From contig OX621164.1 of assembly GCA_951640195.1 (NCBI GenBank), positions 2,275,098-2,339,097 of the forward strand: a stretch of 64,000 bases of DNA. The letters are read 5' to 3'. This document shows positions 1 to 12,174 of the stretch, one piece after another (the stretch's first letter is position 1; the number at the start of each line of letters is the position of its first letter). The DNA comes from Porpolomopsis calyptriformis. Its lineage: Eukaryota > Basidiomycota > Agaricomycetes > Agaricales > Hygrophoraceae. The position numbers and the translations under genes are program-made. A model generated the notes under the pieces. The model made no database searches, was not told the origin of the DNA, and worked only from the letters and a program-made list of their open reading frames with translations.

Positions 1-368
1 GACTAAGGTGGGGTGTCTATGTTGAGATCGAAACTAAGGATACAAACTCTAGCTACGCTATTTATCTATGTTCTGAGTTTGAATCCTACGACTCAACGGC
101 AATCCATGGAACGGCTGATTCAGCTGCTGCGGAGGGCTGCGCAACTGCGGATGACTGAGCTACTGCGGATGGCTGCGCAACTGCGGATGACGTCATTGCC
201 GACCAATGGCGGAAGTCGCTCATGCGTGACGGTCACAGATGTGACAGTCACGGTCACAAGTGACTAGAAGGAAACGATGAGATAAGGAAGGTGGTGAATG
301 AGTGAGATAAGATTAGATAGGCTGCGATAAGATAAGATAAAAATGAAAAGGATGAACGTATCGTAACA
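1..368 (-). repeat. LTR (family H), 3' LTR of Gyp-A
   Basis: On the minus strand an LTR-like sequence starts TGTTACGATACG at 368 and runs leftwards to about position 20 (…CTCAACA) or to the window edge. The same sequence, more decayed, sits at 48652-48930 on the plus strand, where it directly follows the purine-rich end of another Gypsy element, so it is read as a Gypsy 3' LTR. Homology between the two copies continues past CAACA into a GACACCCC stretch, so the outer border is uncertain. It follows the end of the Gyp-A coding region once the inserted LTR at 376-984 is set aside. Confidence 0.65.
123..194. repeat. 36-bp tandem repeat, two copies, inside LTR H
   Basis: Two adjacent 36-base units (123-158 and 159-194) share the core GGCTGCGCAACTGCGGATGA and differ at only a few bases. 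The homologous LTR near 48.8 kb keeps just one degraded unit, so the repeat has expanded or contracted between family members. Confidence 0.7.
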
Positions 369-375
369 TGGCCAT

Positions 376-984
376 TGATACGTCTGCTTCATGTATGAGA
401 ACTGAACACAGAACAAGGTGCGAGGACGACTATAAAGAGTCTCGACACAGTCTATGATTGATGGTCATGGAAAGGGAGTCTTTGATCGTTCGCGAACGAG
501 ATCGATCGGGGAATCGGAAGGATCGGAAAGTCGAAAGAGGAAGTCTTAGAAGATCTAAAGAGGATCTAGACCCGAGAGCAAGAGAGAAGCGAATATCTAA
601 CTTGTTAGATCACTAGCTACAACATACAGTATATATATCTTCTAGTACAAGGATCCCTTTGAGTGTATATGATAAAAGGGGAGCCTCTCTAATGATCTAA
701 GGGGAAAGTAGTGAATGGGAATGAAGGAATCGAATGAAAAGGGAGAAATAGAAGAGAACAGATGCCTTTTGAATAGTGTCTTCCCTTTGATATACAAACT
801 TTCGTTTGCGTTTGGAAAGCTTCGATCGCGTTCGGAGCATTCGATGATTCTTGAAGTCGTTCGGGACGTTCGGAAGCTGTTGGGAGAGTTCGGAGAGTTC
901 GAGTTCGTATTTGAAGGACTTGATAGGCATCTAGTATTCGTATAGTTGAATATACGGTGCTCAGGGGACGGAGGGGTCGTATCA
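376..984 (-). repeat. Solo LTR, TGATAC family (subtype I)
   Basis: A 609-bp sequence with matching termini (plus strand TGATACG…CGTATCA). It is flanked by CCAT (372-375) and CCGT (985-988), a 4-bp target duplication differing by one CpG-to-CpA change. A second copy lies at 55278-55885. Its minus-strand start (TGATACGACCCCTCCGTCCC) is clearly related to the LTRs at 9056, 17293, 26088, 30425 and 48009. It separates the end of Gyp-A pol from LTR H, so it is a later insertion rather than Gyp-A's own LTR. Confidence 0.75.
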
Positions 985-987
985 CCG

Positions 988-2164
988 TTTCAGCAGTTGA
1001 TGAGGGGTATCTACACCCATTAGGGTTAGATATTTATCTAGAGCACTAAGCTCTTTACACGACGAGATGGGCTCCCATGTCGTGTCTCCGAGGTTCCAAC
1101 GAACCTCCAGCTCGAGTTTTCAGTTGTCCCACCTATGGCCAACTATTTCGTCGACTAACCATTCGGTTTGAAGTGGTTCACCAAAATCATAAGTGTCTAC
1201 TGACGCTCGGTTAGGGAATAACGCATCATCGTTCGGATGGTGCAGATGCAGCAAATTTACATGAAAGCGCAGATGAATCTGTCGCTTCGCGAGCTCGTCG
1301 GGGAGTTCCAACTCATAGTTGGATTCATTAGGAAAGGCCCATACGACTTTGTACGGCCCAATGAACCTTGGCAGTAGTTTCCCTGCTCTCTCTACCTTGC
1401 AGTAGTTTAAGGTTCTTGGTTGATAGGTACATGAAGTCGTTTACTTTTATCGACGGCTCTTCCCTTCTATGCAGATTAGCATAGTGTCTTTGAAATACGC
1501 GATGCGCAATGATCGCATCGTGAGCAGCTGCCAGATTCTGCAGCGCTTGTTGAGCAAATGCTTGGACACCTGGTGGTGTCTCAGCAGTGTTTTCTACCTG
1601 CTTAATCATAGCAGGCATATATGCTCCATTCAGCTCAAACGGGGCGAAGCCTGTAGCTTCACTGATACTCGCATTAATTGCGAATTCAGTCATCGGGATC
1701 TTTGCAATCCAGTCTCATTGATCCAAGCTTATGGTCACTTGGAGGATTTGTCCTATTGAACGATTAGCTCGTTCAGTTGCGCCATCCATCTGAGGATGGA
1801 AAGATGTAGACATCAATAGTTTAGCTCCTAAGAGCCTATGAAGTTCGCTCCACCATTTGGAGGTAAATTTCGAGTCTCTGTCCAAGACTATACTTTTGGG
1901 AAGGCCGTGAAGCCTTAATACTTCTTTTAAGTAGATCCACGAAAGCTCTGATGCTTTCGTTTTGGTATTCACCAGAATTAGGTGGATCATTGATGTCATT
2001 CGACAAATGACTACCCATAGGTAATTGTACCCATCAATTTCGGGAAATGGACCAATAAAGTCCATTCCTATTGATTGCCACGGTTTCATGGGTATGGGTA
2101 ATGAATGCAATGGTCCTGTCAGGCGCTGCATATTGTCTTTCGATGTTTGACAAGTCTGACACAA
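988..2164 (-). pseudogene. Gyp-A integrase with chromodomain-like tail
   Basis: The integrase core is readable from 2164 to 1715. The three DDE positions appear in GMDFIGPF, then LDRDSKF, then GATERANR, so the catalytic acids are kept. After a break the C-terminal domain continues 1693-1328 and 1311-1120, including HLRFHVNLLHLH and VDEIVGHRWDN. Beyond a stop the same frame gives a tail with LEVRWNLGDTTWEP and a LDKYL end, which fits a chromodomain that would direct integration. Function would be strand transfer of element cDNA in the nucleus. Frameshifts and stops make this copy inactive. Confidence 0.8.
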
Positions 2165-2212
2165 CTTGCAGAATTGTTTAACGTGGCTAAATATCTTAGG
2201 CCACTAGTACCA

Positions 2213-3280
2213 TCATCTTATGTAGTCGGCGGTATGTTGTAGACCAAAATGGCCCACTATTGAGTGTGCTTGATCAATGATCAGGCCAAAAATTGATTCT
2301 TGTCCCATCTTTGCAGATGGGATACATAGTACTTCCTCTCCCCCCAAATTCTTGGACCAAATCAGGCCTTCACAGACAGTGAACACCTTATGGTGATCAG
2401 GGTTCTCGAGAACCTTGCTGAATAATGCGTCGGATATGTATCCTCCGTGAATCGCTACTGTCAGCGATTCATCATGCTCTATACGAGCGCGCAAGTTCTC
2501 TCCCTGTTTATGGGATTGGAATATTGTTGGATCATCCAGGGACAATCTTAATTTTTTCATTGGTTCCATTTCTGGAATTGGAACTAGCGTGAGCACTGCC
2601 GCTTGCACATCTCTATCTTCTTCTCTTTCGAGAAGACGATTGCTTCGGCGTCGTTGAATGTCTTCAATGACCTGGATAGCCTTCATTTCGTTTAGACGAT
2701 CCCAAGGGAGATCATCCTTTTCTGGGTCTAGACGTATATCTATGTCTATGTATTCGCTCATCGGATGAGCGTCATACCATGTATCACTTTCATAATAACG
2801 TGATAATGCATTGGCAACTTTATTCAGTTGCCCTTTAACATATGTTATGTCAAAGTCAAATCTTGACAGGTATTCCATCCAACGAGCTTGTCGGCTAGAC
2901 AGGCATCTTTGCGTCTTGAAAAACTCAAGAGCTTGATAGTCAGTCACAATGTGAACCCGATATCCTATCAGTTTGTCCTCCCATTTAAGGAGAGCTTCAA
3001 GTATCGCGATCGTTTCGTGCTCGAATGTACGATAATTTCATTAAGCATCTGTAAACTTTTGCGACATAAATCCTGCTGGTCTGCAGGTTTGCCAGGTAGG
3101 ACCTTGTCCATACATTGCGCCGACGCCATGTATTGAGGCATCGCAGATGACCCATATGGGTTCATCTTTCTTGTGACATATTGGCACTAGTATAGGTGTC
3201 GAGCAGCATATCTGCTTTATTGTTTCAAAGCATTTATTGTGGATTGGTCTCCACGCGAACGGTTGCCCGTTTGCTGTCAT
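2213..3280 (-). pseudogene. Gyp-A RT thumb/RNase H and integrase zinc-binding region
   Basis: Two blocks. The 3280-3041 block has PFAWRPIHNKCFETIK and WVICDASIHGVGAM, the linker and start of the RNase H-like domain with its catalytic D. The 2947-2213 block has DYQALEFFKTQRCLSSRQARW and DFDITYVKGQLNKVANALSR, the RNase H C-terminal part, and ends with a GHFGLQHTADYIR stretch that belongs to the HHCC integrase zinc-binding domain. A frameshift separates the blocks. In related elements ADALSR or ADCLSR is usual; ANALSR here is a D-to-N change. Confidence 0.8.
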
Positions 3281-3493
3281 GGCTACTAATGGCCCTGTAT
3301 AACTTGAGATATCTGGCAGGAAATGCGCCAGATATTGTACGAGTCCTATAAATTTCTAGACATCATTGTAATTGTGCGGTTGTCGCCAATCACGTATTCT
3401 CACCATTTTATCGGCGTCTGCGTGTAGCCCTTTGTCATCTATCTTATGACCTAGACAGTTGATAACATCAGCATACAGTTCACACTTCTCCTC

Positions 3494-4291
3494 TTAGAGG
3501 TAGAACTTGTATTCTCGTAGTTTACCAAACACGAGACCCAAGTGTTTTTCGTGCTCTGAGACGGAAGCACTATAGATGAATAGATCGTTGAGATAGGCAT
3601 GCATGAATATGCCAATAAAATCTCGAAAGATCATTGTCATTACCCACTGGAACGTAGCGGGTGTGTTGCAGTCTCCTATCTGCATTGTATGGCTCACGTA
3701 GGTGCCATATATAGTTGCAAACATGCTTTTATGCACATCTTCAGGTACTGTCTGTACCTGCTCATAAGCAGCTGATAGGTTGATTTTTGACCTTATTGTT
3801 CCACCGGCCACATCATATCTGATCTGGTCTTGGTCAGGAAAGGGCGTAACATCCTTCAAAGTATTGTTGTTGTATTTACGACAATCAATTGGCATCTGTA
3901 GAGTGCCATTCTTCTTTGGAATGCACAGCATCAGAGCTGCTTGATCTGTTTGCACTGATTCCCACCATCCGGTGTGCGTATACTGTGCGATCTTCACCAT
4001 AAGCTGAGGCTTTAGCGAGTCCAGACATCTCGGAAGGTAGTAGTTGTACTTTTTATCTTCGTCGATAAGAGGTATGTGGTGATTAACACCATGTACCAGA
4101 GGCAATTCCTCGGGCACTCCGTGCATGATATCTTGGCATGCTTCGATCCATTTGGCTTGAAGGTGAGGTCTGTCCTTGTGTGTTAGGGATGTTTCGGTCC
4201 TTTCGTTCGGTTGAACAATTTGAGCTACACTCAGTAGCATTTTTTCATTTGACCCGGTAGGGGTACTCTCATTTATTTTCTTTGTGTTCAC
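3494..4291 (-). pseudogene. Gyp-A reverse transcriptase, catalytic residues lost
   Basis: A 265-residue open frame covering fingers and palm of a Ty3/Gypsy RT. Recognisable parts are LMLCIPKKNGTLQMPIDCRKYN, then the motif A region SKINLSAAYEQV, then the active-site box AYLNDLFIYS. In the family, motif A starts with aspartate (IDL) and the box is YLDD. Here the codon at 3779-3781 reads Asn and the codon at 3587-3589 reads Asn, each explained by CpG to CpA on the coding strand. Two of the three metal-binding aspartates are therefore missing, so this RT cannot work even where its frame is open. Confidence 0.85.
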
Positions 4292-4429
4292 GTCTGAACA
4301 CCTTTTTCTTCAGAACTCCTCAACAAACTCTTTTGGTTTGTCGGTTTCTATGACATCCTGTCTGGACGTCTTCCCTGCAGAACCTTTCGGTTCTGTGTCT
4401 GCTAGTCATTCAGCAGACCTTTGTTCAGT

Positions 4430-5839
4430 TCAACGCAGTGATTGTCTGCGCACAATTTCATCATTTTCCTCCCCTTCAGTTAGAGCGGGAGCAGCTACCC
4501 TGCGGACCATTATCTGGTTCGCGCTAGGCTCTAGCGTAATTTCGAATTCACACATGAACCCGATGCCAATTATAGCATTGAATCTGTCGATATTTACGAT
4601 ATTGAAGTAGTATTTCTTTGTGATACTTTCATATCGCACAGGACAGTAAGTACCACAGTTAATCCGCGATCTGCTACCGCGGCATCCTAGTTGGATCGGA
4701 ACAGGGTCCTTCAACTGATATATTTTCAAATTTGCGACTCTCGCAAATTCTGGGCTAATGGCATCAGAGGTGCTGCCTGTATCGAACATTACAATGGCTA
4801 TGAGGCCATTTAATTCCATGCAAGCCACTAAAGGCCTTACTTTCGTGCTCAGCTTCGCTGGGTGGTCCTGCTGCCTGCTGGACTTACGAACCCATGATTT
4901 GGGTTGAGTGTCCTCTTTGAACACTTGTTTGTCATTTATAGACACTATAAATTCACAAGCAGAGTTACTCGTTTCTCTTATTGAACGTATCTGTTCGTTG
5001 ATGATGTTATTGTCGTCTTCCTCTTGTGAGTACTCCTCATACTCATCATATTCCTGGAGGTGATACTCTTCACCTTGTGATGTATACTGCGATCCTTGTA
5101 ACGGATCGTCCTCCTCTTCCTCAACTATGATTCTGTAGTTGTTTTGAGGCTCGTCTGCCTCTTGATCATTCTCCTCGATAGCGTCTTCTGCTACCATTTT
5201 GAATGCATCCTCCCCCTCTTGGATTGCTGCCATTTGGGGCTTCCCAAAATTGGGACATTTAGGATCAGTTGCATAGTGGCCAAGTTTGCCACACGCGTAG
5301 CATTTCACACCAGACGATCCTGTCTGATTCTTATTATATGCCGGCACCTGCAGTGTCGGTTTACTTCCAGAACCACTAGGTCTATTTGGCAGTAGTCTGT
5401 AAGGCTGACAGTTGTCAGTCAGTCTATACAGTTGGTATGGACCTCGTTTGTTAGCATACTTATTGTACGCTGGCTTCGAATACGATGGCATCTCTTTATT
5501 TGTCGTCTGATTTGTTGGCGGCCGCATATTCGTGGTTGCTTTTGGCTGACTAGTTACTCCAGATGTTGCCTTGCGTCGCTCATCATAGCAATGCTTTATT
5601 CGAATACTCTCTTCGACACGTCGAGCAACTTTGAGGATTGTCTCAAGTGACGAGGTTTCGGCGGTAACGCCTTTCTGGACAACTGCGTCGGTTATCCTTG
5701 CAGGTAGACCCAATAATAATTGGGTTTTAAACATATACGAGTCAGGCTCATGAATCATACATCCTGCGTACCTCTCAAGGTTGTAGAAAAATCCTGAGAC
5801 ACCACCTTCCGTGGTGTACTTTCTCGAATAGAATTTCAT
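4430..5839 (-). pseudogene. Gyp-A gag C-terminal half with zinc knuckle and aspartic protease
   Basis: A 469-residue open frame. It starts inside the capsid-like region (LERYAGCMIHEPDSYMFKTQ, LLLGLPARITDAV). A CCHC knuckle CYACGKLGHYATDPKC follows near residue 175, then a long acidic Glu/Asp-rich linker. The protease shows IVMFDTGSTSDAISPEFA near residue 340, with the DTGS catalytic triad typical of retropepsins. The frame ends just upstream of the RT. Gag packages RNA and the protease processes the polyprotein. The frame is long and intact, but its start is truncated relative to the rest of gag. Confidence 0.85.
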
Positions 5840-7537
5840 CGTAGCATCCTGTATGGATGCTTCATGAATGAACCAGTCATACAGTCTGGTTATGACCTCT
5901 TTAAATGTCCATCAGCGTTTCTGCCTAGACATGCTGTCAACATTGTCATTGAACCACTGTCTTGCTTTGTCCGCAAGATAAATAGCCGTTAAAGCAATAC
6001 GCTCTGGCTCAGCATTAGGTCCAGCGTAGTTGGACAATTTCAACCATCTCAAGAATGATTGAAGCTACCCATCAAATTTCTCGATGTCCTCCTCACTGCT
6101 ATACTCTTTTGGAGTAGGCAGTTTAGGTAATGAGGTTCAGAGACCAGATAGGTTTCCTTTCAGTGGTTTGCCCACTTGTTCATCAATTAATTTATGATAT
6201 TTACGATGAATGTCTCTGAGGTAATCAGAGCGTCGATCTTTCCCCTCATATTTATGAGGTTTACGGCTACGACTTCTGTGTCGTATTGTTGTTTTTGACG
6301 TCTGTTTAGACGTTCTCTTACTACCATGTCCGGTAGTGTCGGATGGTCAATTCCTCAACTGGTCACTTCCAGTGTCCATCGTTTCGCTACGATCGGACTC
6401 ATCATCAGAAGACGATCCTTGATCTGGGTCATCTGAATCACTGTCATCTGACTGGTGATACCGCCTTCTATCTGAGGGCAGCCTGCGGTCTCGTTTGGAC
6501 TGCTCATTTTGTCCTTCTGCCCATAAATCTATGGTTTCTCCAGAAGCGTCAAAGGCAATGCCTTGATCGTCCAGGCCGGATCTTCTAGCTTCACAGATGT
6601 CGCCATTTCTCAACCTTTGTATGGCCACTCTGTCTTTGAGTGTGAATGTGCCTAGTCTTGAGGCCGCTTCATTTTCTTGTTCGAACGACCTGTTCCGGTC
6701 GTTCCTCCTCTTACTTCCATGTCGATGTTTATCGACTCAATCAGCCGCAGCTCGCTGTCTCTGATAGATGGAGCTTGTCTCATCTTCTTGTCGAGGACGG
6801 CGAAGCTCAGCTTCTGCTTGCTGTAGAAGTTCATCTTCTTCGTCCCTATCTGGACAAATGGTTGTATCCGTCTTATTTCGACAGGTGTTGTCACTATTCT
6901 TATGCACCATAACCTTATTAAGGTCGTTGGCTAGCTTCATGAATTCCTCACGACTAATTCCGCCCGTTCTCATCTGAACAAGTACATTGACCCTGTCAAC
7001 TACATTGGAGAGCATCTCGCTTGATGCCTCACGATTCTGCGGGTGCTTTTCTTGTCGTCTCTTATTACAGGTCACAGTCAACATCTGACTGGGTGTGGGT
7101 GATAGGTCTCGTCGCTCATATTGATCATCTATTTCATTATGCTGTAATAGATTTAACATTTGATGAACGTATACTCATTCATTCAGGTTTCATGATGAGG
7201 AAGGGTTTCCTGTCCTCGTTTGACCCTCAGTGAGGGTGTGCATCAAAGTATCGAGTGTAGGGTCAATTGTCATGCTTACGCACTGACTTGTCGTCAGCAA
7301 TGACTCCTCTCTTTCCGTAAGTTGGGAACTGCCATCGTCTAAGTTGGCACGGTGTCTTCGTTCACTCTGGGGTGAATTTACAGCCATTGCTGGCCATCTT
7401 TGGGTGTCGCTAAGGTCGTGACATGGCACACCTGAATCAGCAATGGCGCTCATCTGCGCCGTTCCTGGGTCATCGTCATCAGGCAGTTTGCCTTGCAAGT
7501 TGCGCGCCGTTGAGGCCCGCGTGATTCGAGTCTTCAT
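5840..7537 (-). pseudogene. Gyp-A gag N-terminal region, fragmented
   Basis: Gag probably starts at the ATG at 7537, giving MKTRITRASTARN, a basic N-terminus similar to agaricomycete Gypsy gag proteins. Open blocks follow at 7537-7190, 7159-6737, 6894-6652 and 6628-6347 in different frames. They include an acidic coiled-coil-like stretch (DRDEEDELLQQAEAELRRPR) and a Ser/Asp-rich stretch. The interval 5840-6346 continues gag but is broken. The segment 6590-7170 is duplicated at 54681-55277. Confidence 0.65.
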
Positions 7538-7756
7538 GTGGGTCTTCATCATTGACGGAGGCTGTGTCATCGACTGGGAAGCTTTTTCAATCAAAGTTGA
7601 TTTACACAGATATTCCACAATTTCTTGTGGATGTGCAAAAAAGTGTAAGGGTTGGGGATAAGTTATCACACTTTGCTCAATACCAGGATATGCACAGAAC
7701 CAATGTATTGGGGCAATCTGGTATAAGCGGGAGTAGGATGTAAACTTATTGTTTAC

Positions 7757-10610
7757 CTAAGTGTAACTAGTACTTAAGGTATCTGGTACAAATACATACA
7801 AACACAGCATGGTGGCTGTATGTAACATATCTGTTACAGTAGCCAAAAGAATGAATGGAGTAATTATTCTAAGACTAGAGCAATTAATAGAGAATATTGC
7901 ACAGGGGGAAAAAATACCTTCACTGTTAGACACATCAACTAGTATAGCACACTCATTAATTCCTCCATGGAACCCAGACTGGGATTCACCAGCTTGACAA
8001 TCAAGTTTGGTGAAGTTGAGGGCTGCTTTGACAATTTGGTTGAATGAGCCAGGACAGAGGTTTCCAATTGTTATCTGGTAGTGCTGGGTCACTATGCCCA
8101 AATTCAACTCAGTGAATGCCTTGTTCTTATAGTCTTTGTCAGTGTTGGTGTTGACAGACTTGATAACCCCTTTTGACACATTGGCATATTCTTCCTGGGT
8201 AGTAATAGTACCATCAGCATAGAACATGTATGCTTGCTCAACCTAAAACACACATTAGTAATTTTGAAAAGCGGGCAAATTTTATAAAATAGTACTGCAG
8301 CTGCTGAAATTGCAAGAGCAGATTTTGCCTGCATGACATGGCCATGTTCGTGAAAGGCAGGCACATCCAAGGCATGATTAATAGCTTTGAAGTGAGAGGA
8401 AAAAGTTTGAATAATTATAGAACCACGAAATAAACCTCAGAACATCTGTAATTAGGTGATTAATACTATTGTAATCATAATGGAAAAACATACTGCTCTG
8501 TCATCACCTTCAGCTGTTGAGTATAGGAATGCAAAATGCTTGAGTTGCTGCTGAGCAAACTCAGCGTGGGCCTCCATGGAGTTAAAACCCTGGTTGGTAT
8601 TGAAAAGGGCATGGATAATCACAATGGCTGCAGATGCTATGGCTACATGCTATTCATAGACATGTTAGTTGGTCTATTGACATCAGTAGTAGATATGTAA
8701 ATGAAAAGTACAGTACTTACTATCCTGAAGACAGCATCATTCAATGTAACGGTATGCTTAATCTTTTTGCTGACAGGCCTGTTTTGAAATACAACATCAA
8801 ATGCAGCTTCCATTGCTGGAATAGAGTCTTCATCAGGTGCATGCTTGTAAGCTGCTACAAAGTTGAGGTAGGTTAGGATGTAGACATGGCACCAGATGTT
8901 ATCTTGATGAACACCTTCTGGGAGGCCAGCATTGACAAACTTCCAGTTTGCACTGATGCAAGCCTTGGCTATGGTAACTGCCAACTCCTCAAGTTAAACA
9001 TTTTCCTATAAAAATGTCATTTCAGTGGTAAAAAAACAAGTGGTATAACTCACGGTGATGTGATGTGGAGCTGTCTGAGCCCTGGAATCTGCCCCAAGAG
9101 ATGTTGGGAGGCACAATAGAAAGGAGCTATCAAAGAAATCATGAAAATCAAAGAAATAGAAGAAATTGGAAAATCGGAGCAGTCTCTAGAGTGCTAGAGG
9201 CGATCGTAAAGGCTCAAACATAAAGTACTAGACGTGGGACGATGGAATCTATCTTCCTTCTCTATGATACAAACATATCTACAAGTCAATATATCTGTGA
9301 AAACAAAGATCCCTTTGTATGCTATATAATAAAGGGATGAGACTTCTGAACAAAGCCACCAGTGAAAGGGTCAATAGAAATGATGAAAATCTACACAATG
9401 GATGTCTGGCTATCAGATGCATCCTTTGATATGAGCTGCGAACGCGAATCGAAGGATCGGAGAATTCAAAGAAATTCGCAGAAATCTGAAGCATTCAGAG
9501 ATAAATCACTGGACAGGAAGCCAAATCGCGTAGTCGAGGACATTATAGCAGTGTAGTAGACGTCTTTGGGATCACGTCGATATATAAAACATGTACTCTG
9601 GAGCTCAGGGGACCAAGGGGTTGTATCAACAGCCTTATTGGTTTTTTTCTTAGTGTGATGATGCCACTCTTCATTGCTCATGTTGATGGATTTGGGAAGT
9701 GGATCCACATCCTGGAACTGGTCAAAGACTTCCACATAAGGACCCTTCTTGTCCTTCAATTTGGAGGACTTGGAGACAAGCATGGAGGAGGGAACAGTTG
9801 AAAAACTGTGATAGCTTTGGGTCTTGGTGCTAGGATTGGTAGCATGAGTCACTCCAACTCTTATGGCCCAGTTGGTGATGAGGATGCTGGGGGTAGTTTT
9901 ATCATGCCTGCAATGATTATGGTCAATATTATGGTAAAAAAGTGTCATCTCTGTGAGAAGCAGGAGTGTGAGAAAAGAAGTCACCTAATAATGGTATTAG
10001 TGCCTTGCTTGCTCCATATGGCTTTAGGTGACAAGTTAGGTTCGAAAGGAGTCAGTAGGGAAAATAAATAAATGAAATACCAGTTTTAAGTGCTTTAACA
10101 GCTTCCCTTGTCTCACCCTTCTTAGGCCTCTTCTTTTGACTGCTGCCATTATCCTCATCCCCATTGCCCTCATCCTTATCACCCTCACTGAATTTGTTCT
10201 CATCAGCAGTGAGTGAGTTATTACTTGGTTCATACTCATTCTCCTCATTAGAGGTTGACTTGGCTACCGAATTTGTGCCCATAGCATTATTACCTTTGTG
10301 AGCCTAGGAGGTATGTCTAAGTCTCTTGGTTTCTGCAATACCTTGCTGTGCTTGATAGTCTTGTATGCTGATTTTATTTTCTAGGGCAGCTACTATATGT
10401 AGCTTTTTGGCTATTGCTTTTTTGTTCACCTGCTACTGCTGCTGCTACTAGCACTCTCAGTTAGCCTTCATCTCCACTTTCATGTGCCTTTTCCTTTTTG
10501 TAGCTATGACTATGAGGCCAGGGTGTTGGTCAGCATTGGATGGGTGTGTGTGCATTTTTGGGACTGTGCAAGTGAGGAGTAAAGCAGGTGGTGATTATGG
10601 TTCATTTTCT
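7757..10610 (-). pseudogene. Multi-exon gene relic, possibly DUF6532-like, split by solo LTR A
   Basis: Several minus-strand blocks join across good GT-AG introns. The N-terminal part (about 10610-10050) has KKAIAKKLHIVAALENKI and then an acidic and Lys-rich stretch. Next come 9984-9629 (EEWHHHTKKKTNKA), 9000-8710 (AVTIAKACISANWKFVNAG to TLNDAVFRI), 8660-8490 (AIASAAIVIIHALFNTN), 8450-8290 (SHFKAINHALDVPAF) and 8250-7757 (EQAYMFYADGTITTQEEY to LNLGIVTQHYQITIG). The pattern of a hydrophobic middle, an IHALF block and a C-terminal A-A-V-E-x-A segment resembles the basidiomycete DUF6532 family, but that is a memory-based guess. In-frame stops show it is broken. Confidence 0.45.
9056..9628 (-). 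repeat. Solo LTR A, TGATAC family
   Basis: Plus-strand ends TGATGTGATG…TTGTATCA match the other family members in inverse orientation. Flanks are ACGG (9052-9055) and ACAG (9629-9632), a 4-bp duplication with one CpG-to-CpA change. Removing the LTR and one duplicate restores an exon end directly followed by a GTGAGT donor, so it landed exactly at an exon-intron border of the surrounding gene. Confidence 0.8.
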
Positions 10611-11246
10611 TTTCCATTTTTTCTCATCATGTGAACTTCACAGCCATTCCACCCTAAATCAATAAGTCCCCACCTCAAAATTGCAATTGCAATCATGCCA
10701 ACAAGCCCAAGTTAATAGGTAGCCTCCACCCACTTATCCACCTGTGATATAGATATTAATACAAATCCAACTAATCCTAGATCTTTCCAACCCAGCCCTT
10801 GATATCTGCTTTGCACCCACCCAGGTTGTAACCGCATCTTTGGCAATCAATCTGGTCTTACAAAACACCTTTGAACCTAACATGCACATGGGTGACATGC
10901 ATCTACAGCTTTACCTCCACCCCCCCCACCTCAATCTCATTCATCACCTCCATCATCATCCCCTCCACCATTGCCAATGTCTATCTCCCCCAGTCAGGAA
11001 CCCTGGTTCCCCAATGATACAATGGGGTCTTCACTGCTACACAGCTTCACTAGAGATTACTAGGGCATCAATAGCCCTCAAGCCCAGATGTAGGTTTTTC
11101 ACTTGTTGATAAATGGTAAGTCAATCATTTTTTGTTGCATATTTGTCTTCACTAATGTATGCGACTGACAGGACAACCCTGTGATAAAAATGGGATGTAT
11201 CTGCCTCTAAATACCCCCTCTACCCAATCCCCCACTAACTAACTGG

Positions 11247-11615
11247 TGTTATGATTCAGTAGTTGAAGGTTTTACTTCTCGCATTGGAGGGGCTGATAAG
11301 GAATATGAATTCGACTAAAGAGTGAGGGAGCTAACTAGGAATTGAACTTAATCTACTGACTAGAGGTCAGGCTTTATATACTAACTACCTGAGTCGCCAT
11401 GAGTCAGTCATGAGTATGATTACAAAGCAGAATCTGGAATGTGACTAGTAAAGAGTCACAAAAAGAATGGTGGAAGTGGAATGTGACTTGTGAAGAGTTA
11501 GAAAGGAAAAACATGTGATCAGTCTCTATATATAAAATGGTAAGGCGGAAGGATAAACAGAACAGAGACTAATCAAGTATGACTAAAAGAAAAAAGAAAA
11601 AGTACATCTGTGATA
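11247..11615 (-). repeat. Solo LTR G1 (relative of Gyp-C LTR)
   Basis: A 369-bp insertion that interrupts the Plavaka reading frame between its N-terminal and central parts. Minus-strand start TATCACAGATGTA compares with TGTCACAGATATA in the copy at 21567-21924 and TGTCAGAGATATA in the Gyp-C LTR. Flanks are CTGG (11243-11246) and CTGG (11616-11619). On the minus strand it has TAGTTAGTATATAAAGCC preceded by TGACTCA-type motifs, the same promoter arrangement as in the Gyp-C LTR. Confidence 0.65.
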
Positions 11616-12174
11616 CTGGTCCCTTTTTTTATCACATGTCCAATTCAAGACTGCAGACTTCTTGTTTCAACATGCCCAGATGTCTGCTGGATATATAAAT
11701 GAATTGCTTGATATTTAGGCAGCATCTCTGCTCCCATTTGGTGCATCAGGCCCTTTTTCTAACTGTCGCGAACTGTATAAAACCATCGATAATGTGGCAC
11801 TGGGTGATGTTCTATGGCAGTTATTCAAGCTGAGCTATCAGGGAGTTGTCCCTTCTGATAACCCCCCCTCCTGGATGACACAAGACTTTGAAATTTGGTA
11901 TTAGGACCCTTATGAAGTGATTAAGAATATACTTGCGAATACTGATTTTAATAGTGAGATAGACCCTGCCCCTTTTTGTGAGTATGATAAGTATGGCAAC
12001 TGTAAATATTGTAACTTCATGTCTGGTGAATGGGCATGGTCACAGGCTGTAAGTTTTATTTCTTTTATACAAGCAGCATTCATCTGATCTTTTATCAGGA
12101 TGTTATTGCTGAGGATCCAGAAACACATGGGTTGATGTTCATACCCATTATCCTCAGTAGTGATAAGACAACAG

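Larger units (their letters stand above)
1..7669 (-). mobile_element. Ty3/Gypsy chromodomain-type retrotransposon Gyp-A, decayed, no 5' LTR
   Basis: Reading right to left on the minus strand: gag, zinc knuckle, aspartic protease, reverse transcriptase, RNase H, integrase and a chromodomain-like tail, then a 3' LTR. This is the Ty3/Gypsy order (RT and RH before IN). Frameshifts and stops break the coding region into pieces. No copy of LTR H was found beside the gag start near 7.54-7.75 kb, so the 5' end seems truncated. A second gag fragment of the same family lies at 54678-55277. Confidence 0.85.

Noticed and set aside
376..984. This LTR as Gyp-A's own 3' LTR, because a TGA stop falls on its first bases
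   Set aside because: It has a 4-bp duplication of its own family type on both sides, and a different LTR (family H, found right after Gyp-D pol too) follows it.
10840..11109. His-rich open frame MAINLVLQNTFEPNMHMGDM
   Set aside because: It is another frame of the Plavaka N-terminal exon, whose zinc-finger frame fits the family better.
11300..11400. tRNA-like A and B boxes on the minus strand (GACTCAGGTAGTTAG and GTTCAATTCC)
   Set aside because: They fall inside an LTR where the same bases form the TGACTCA and TATA promoter block shared with the Gyp-C LTR.
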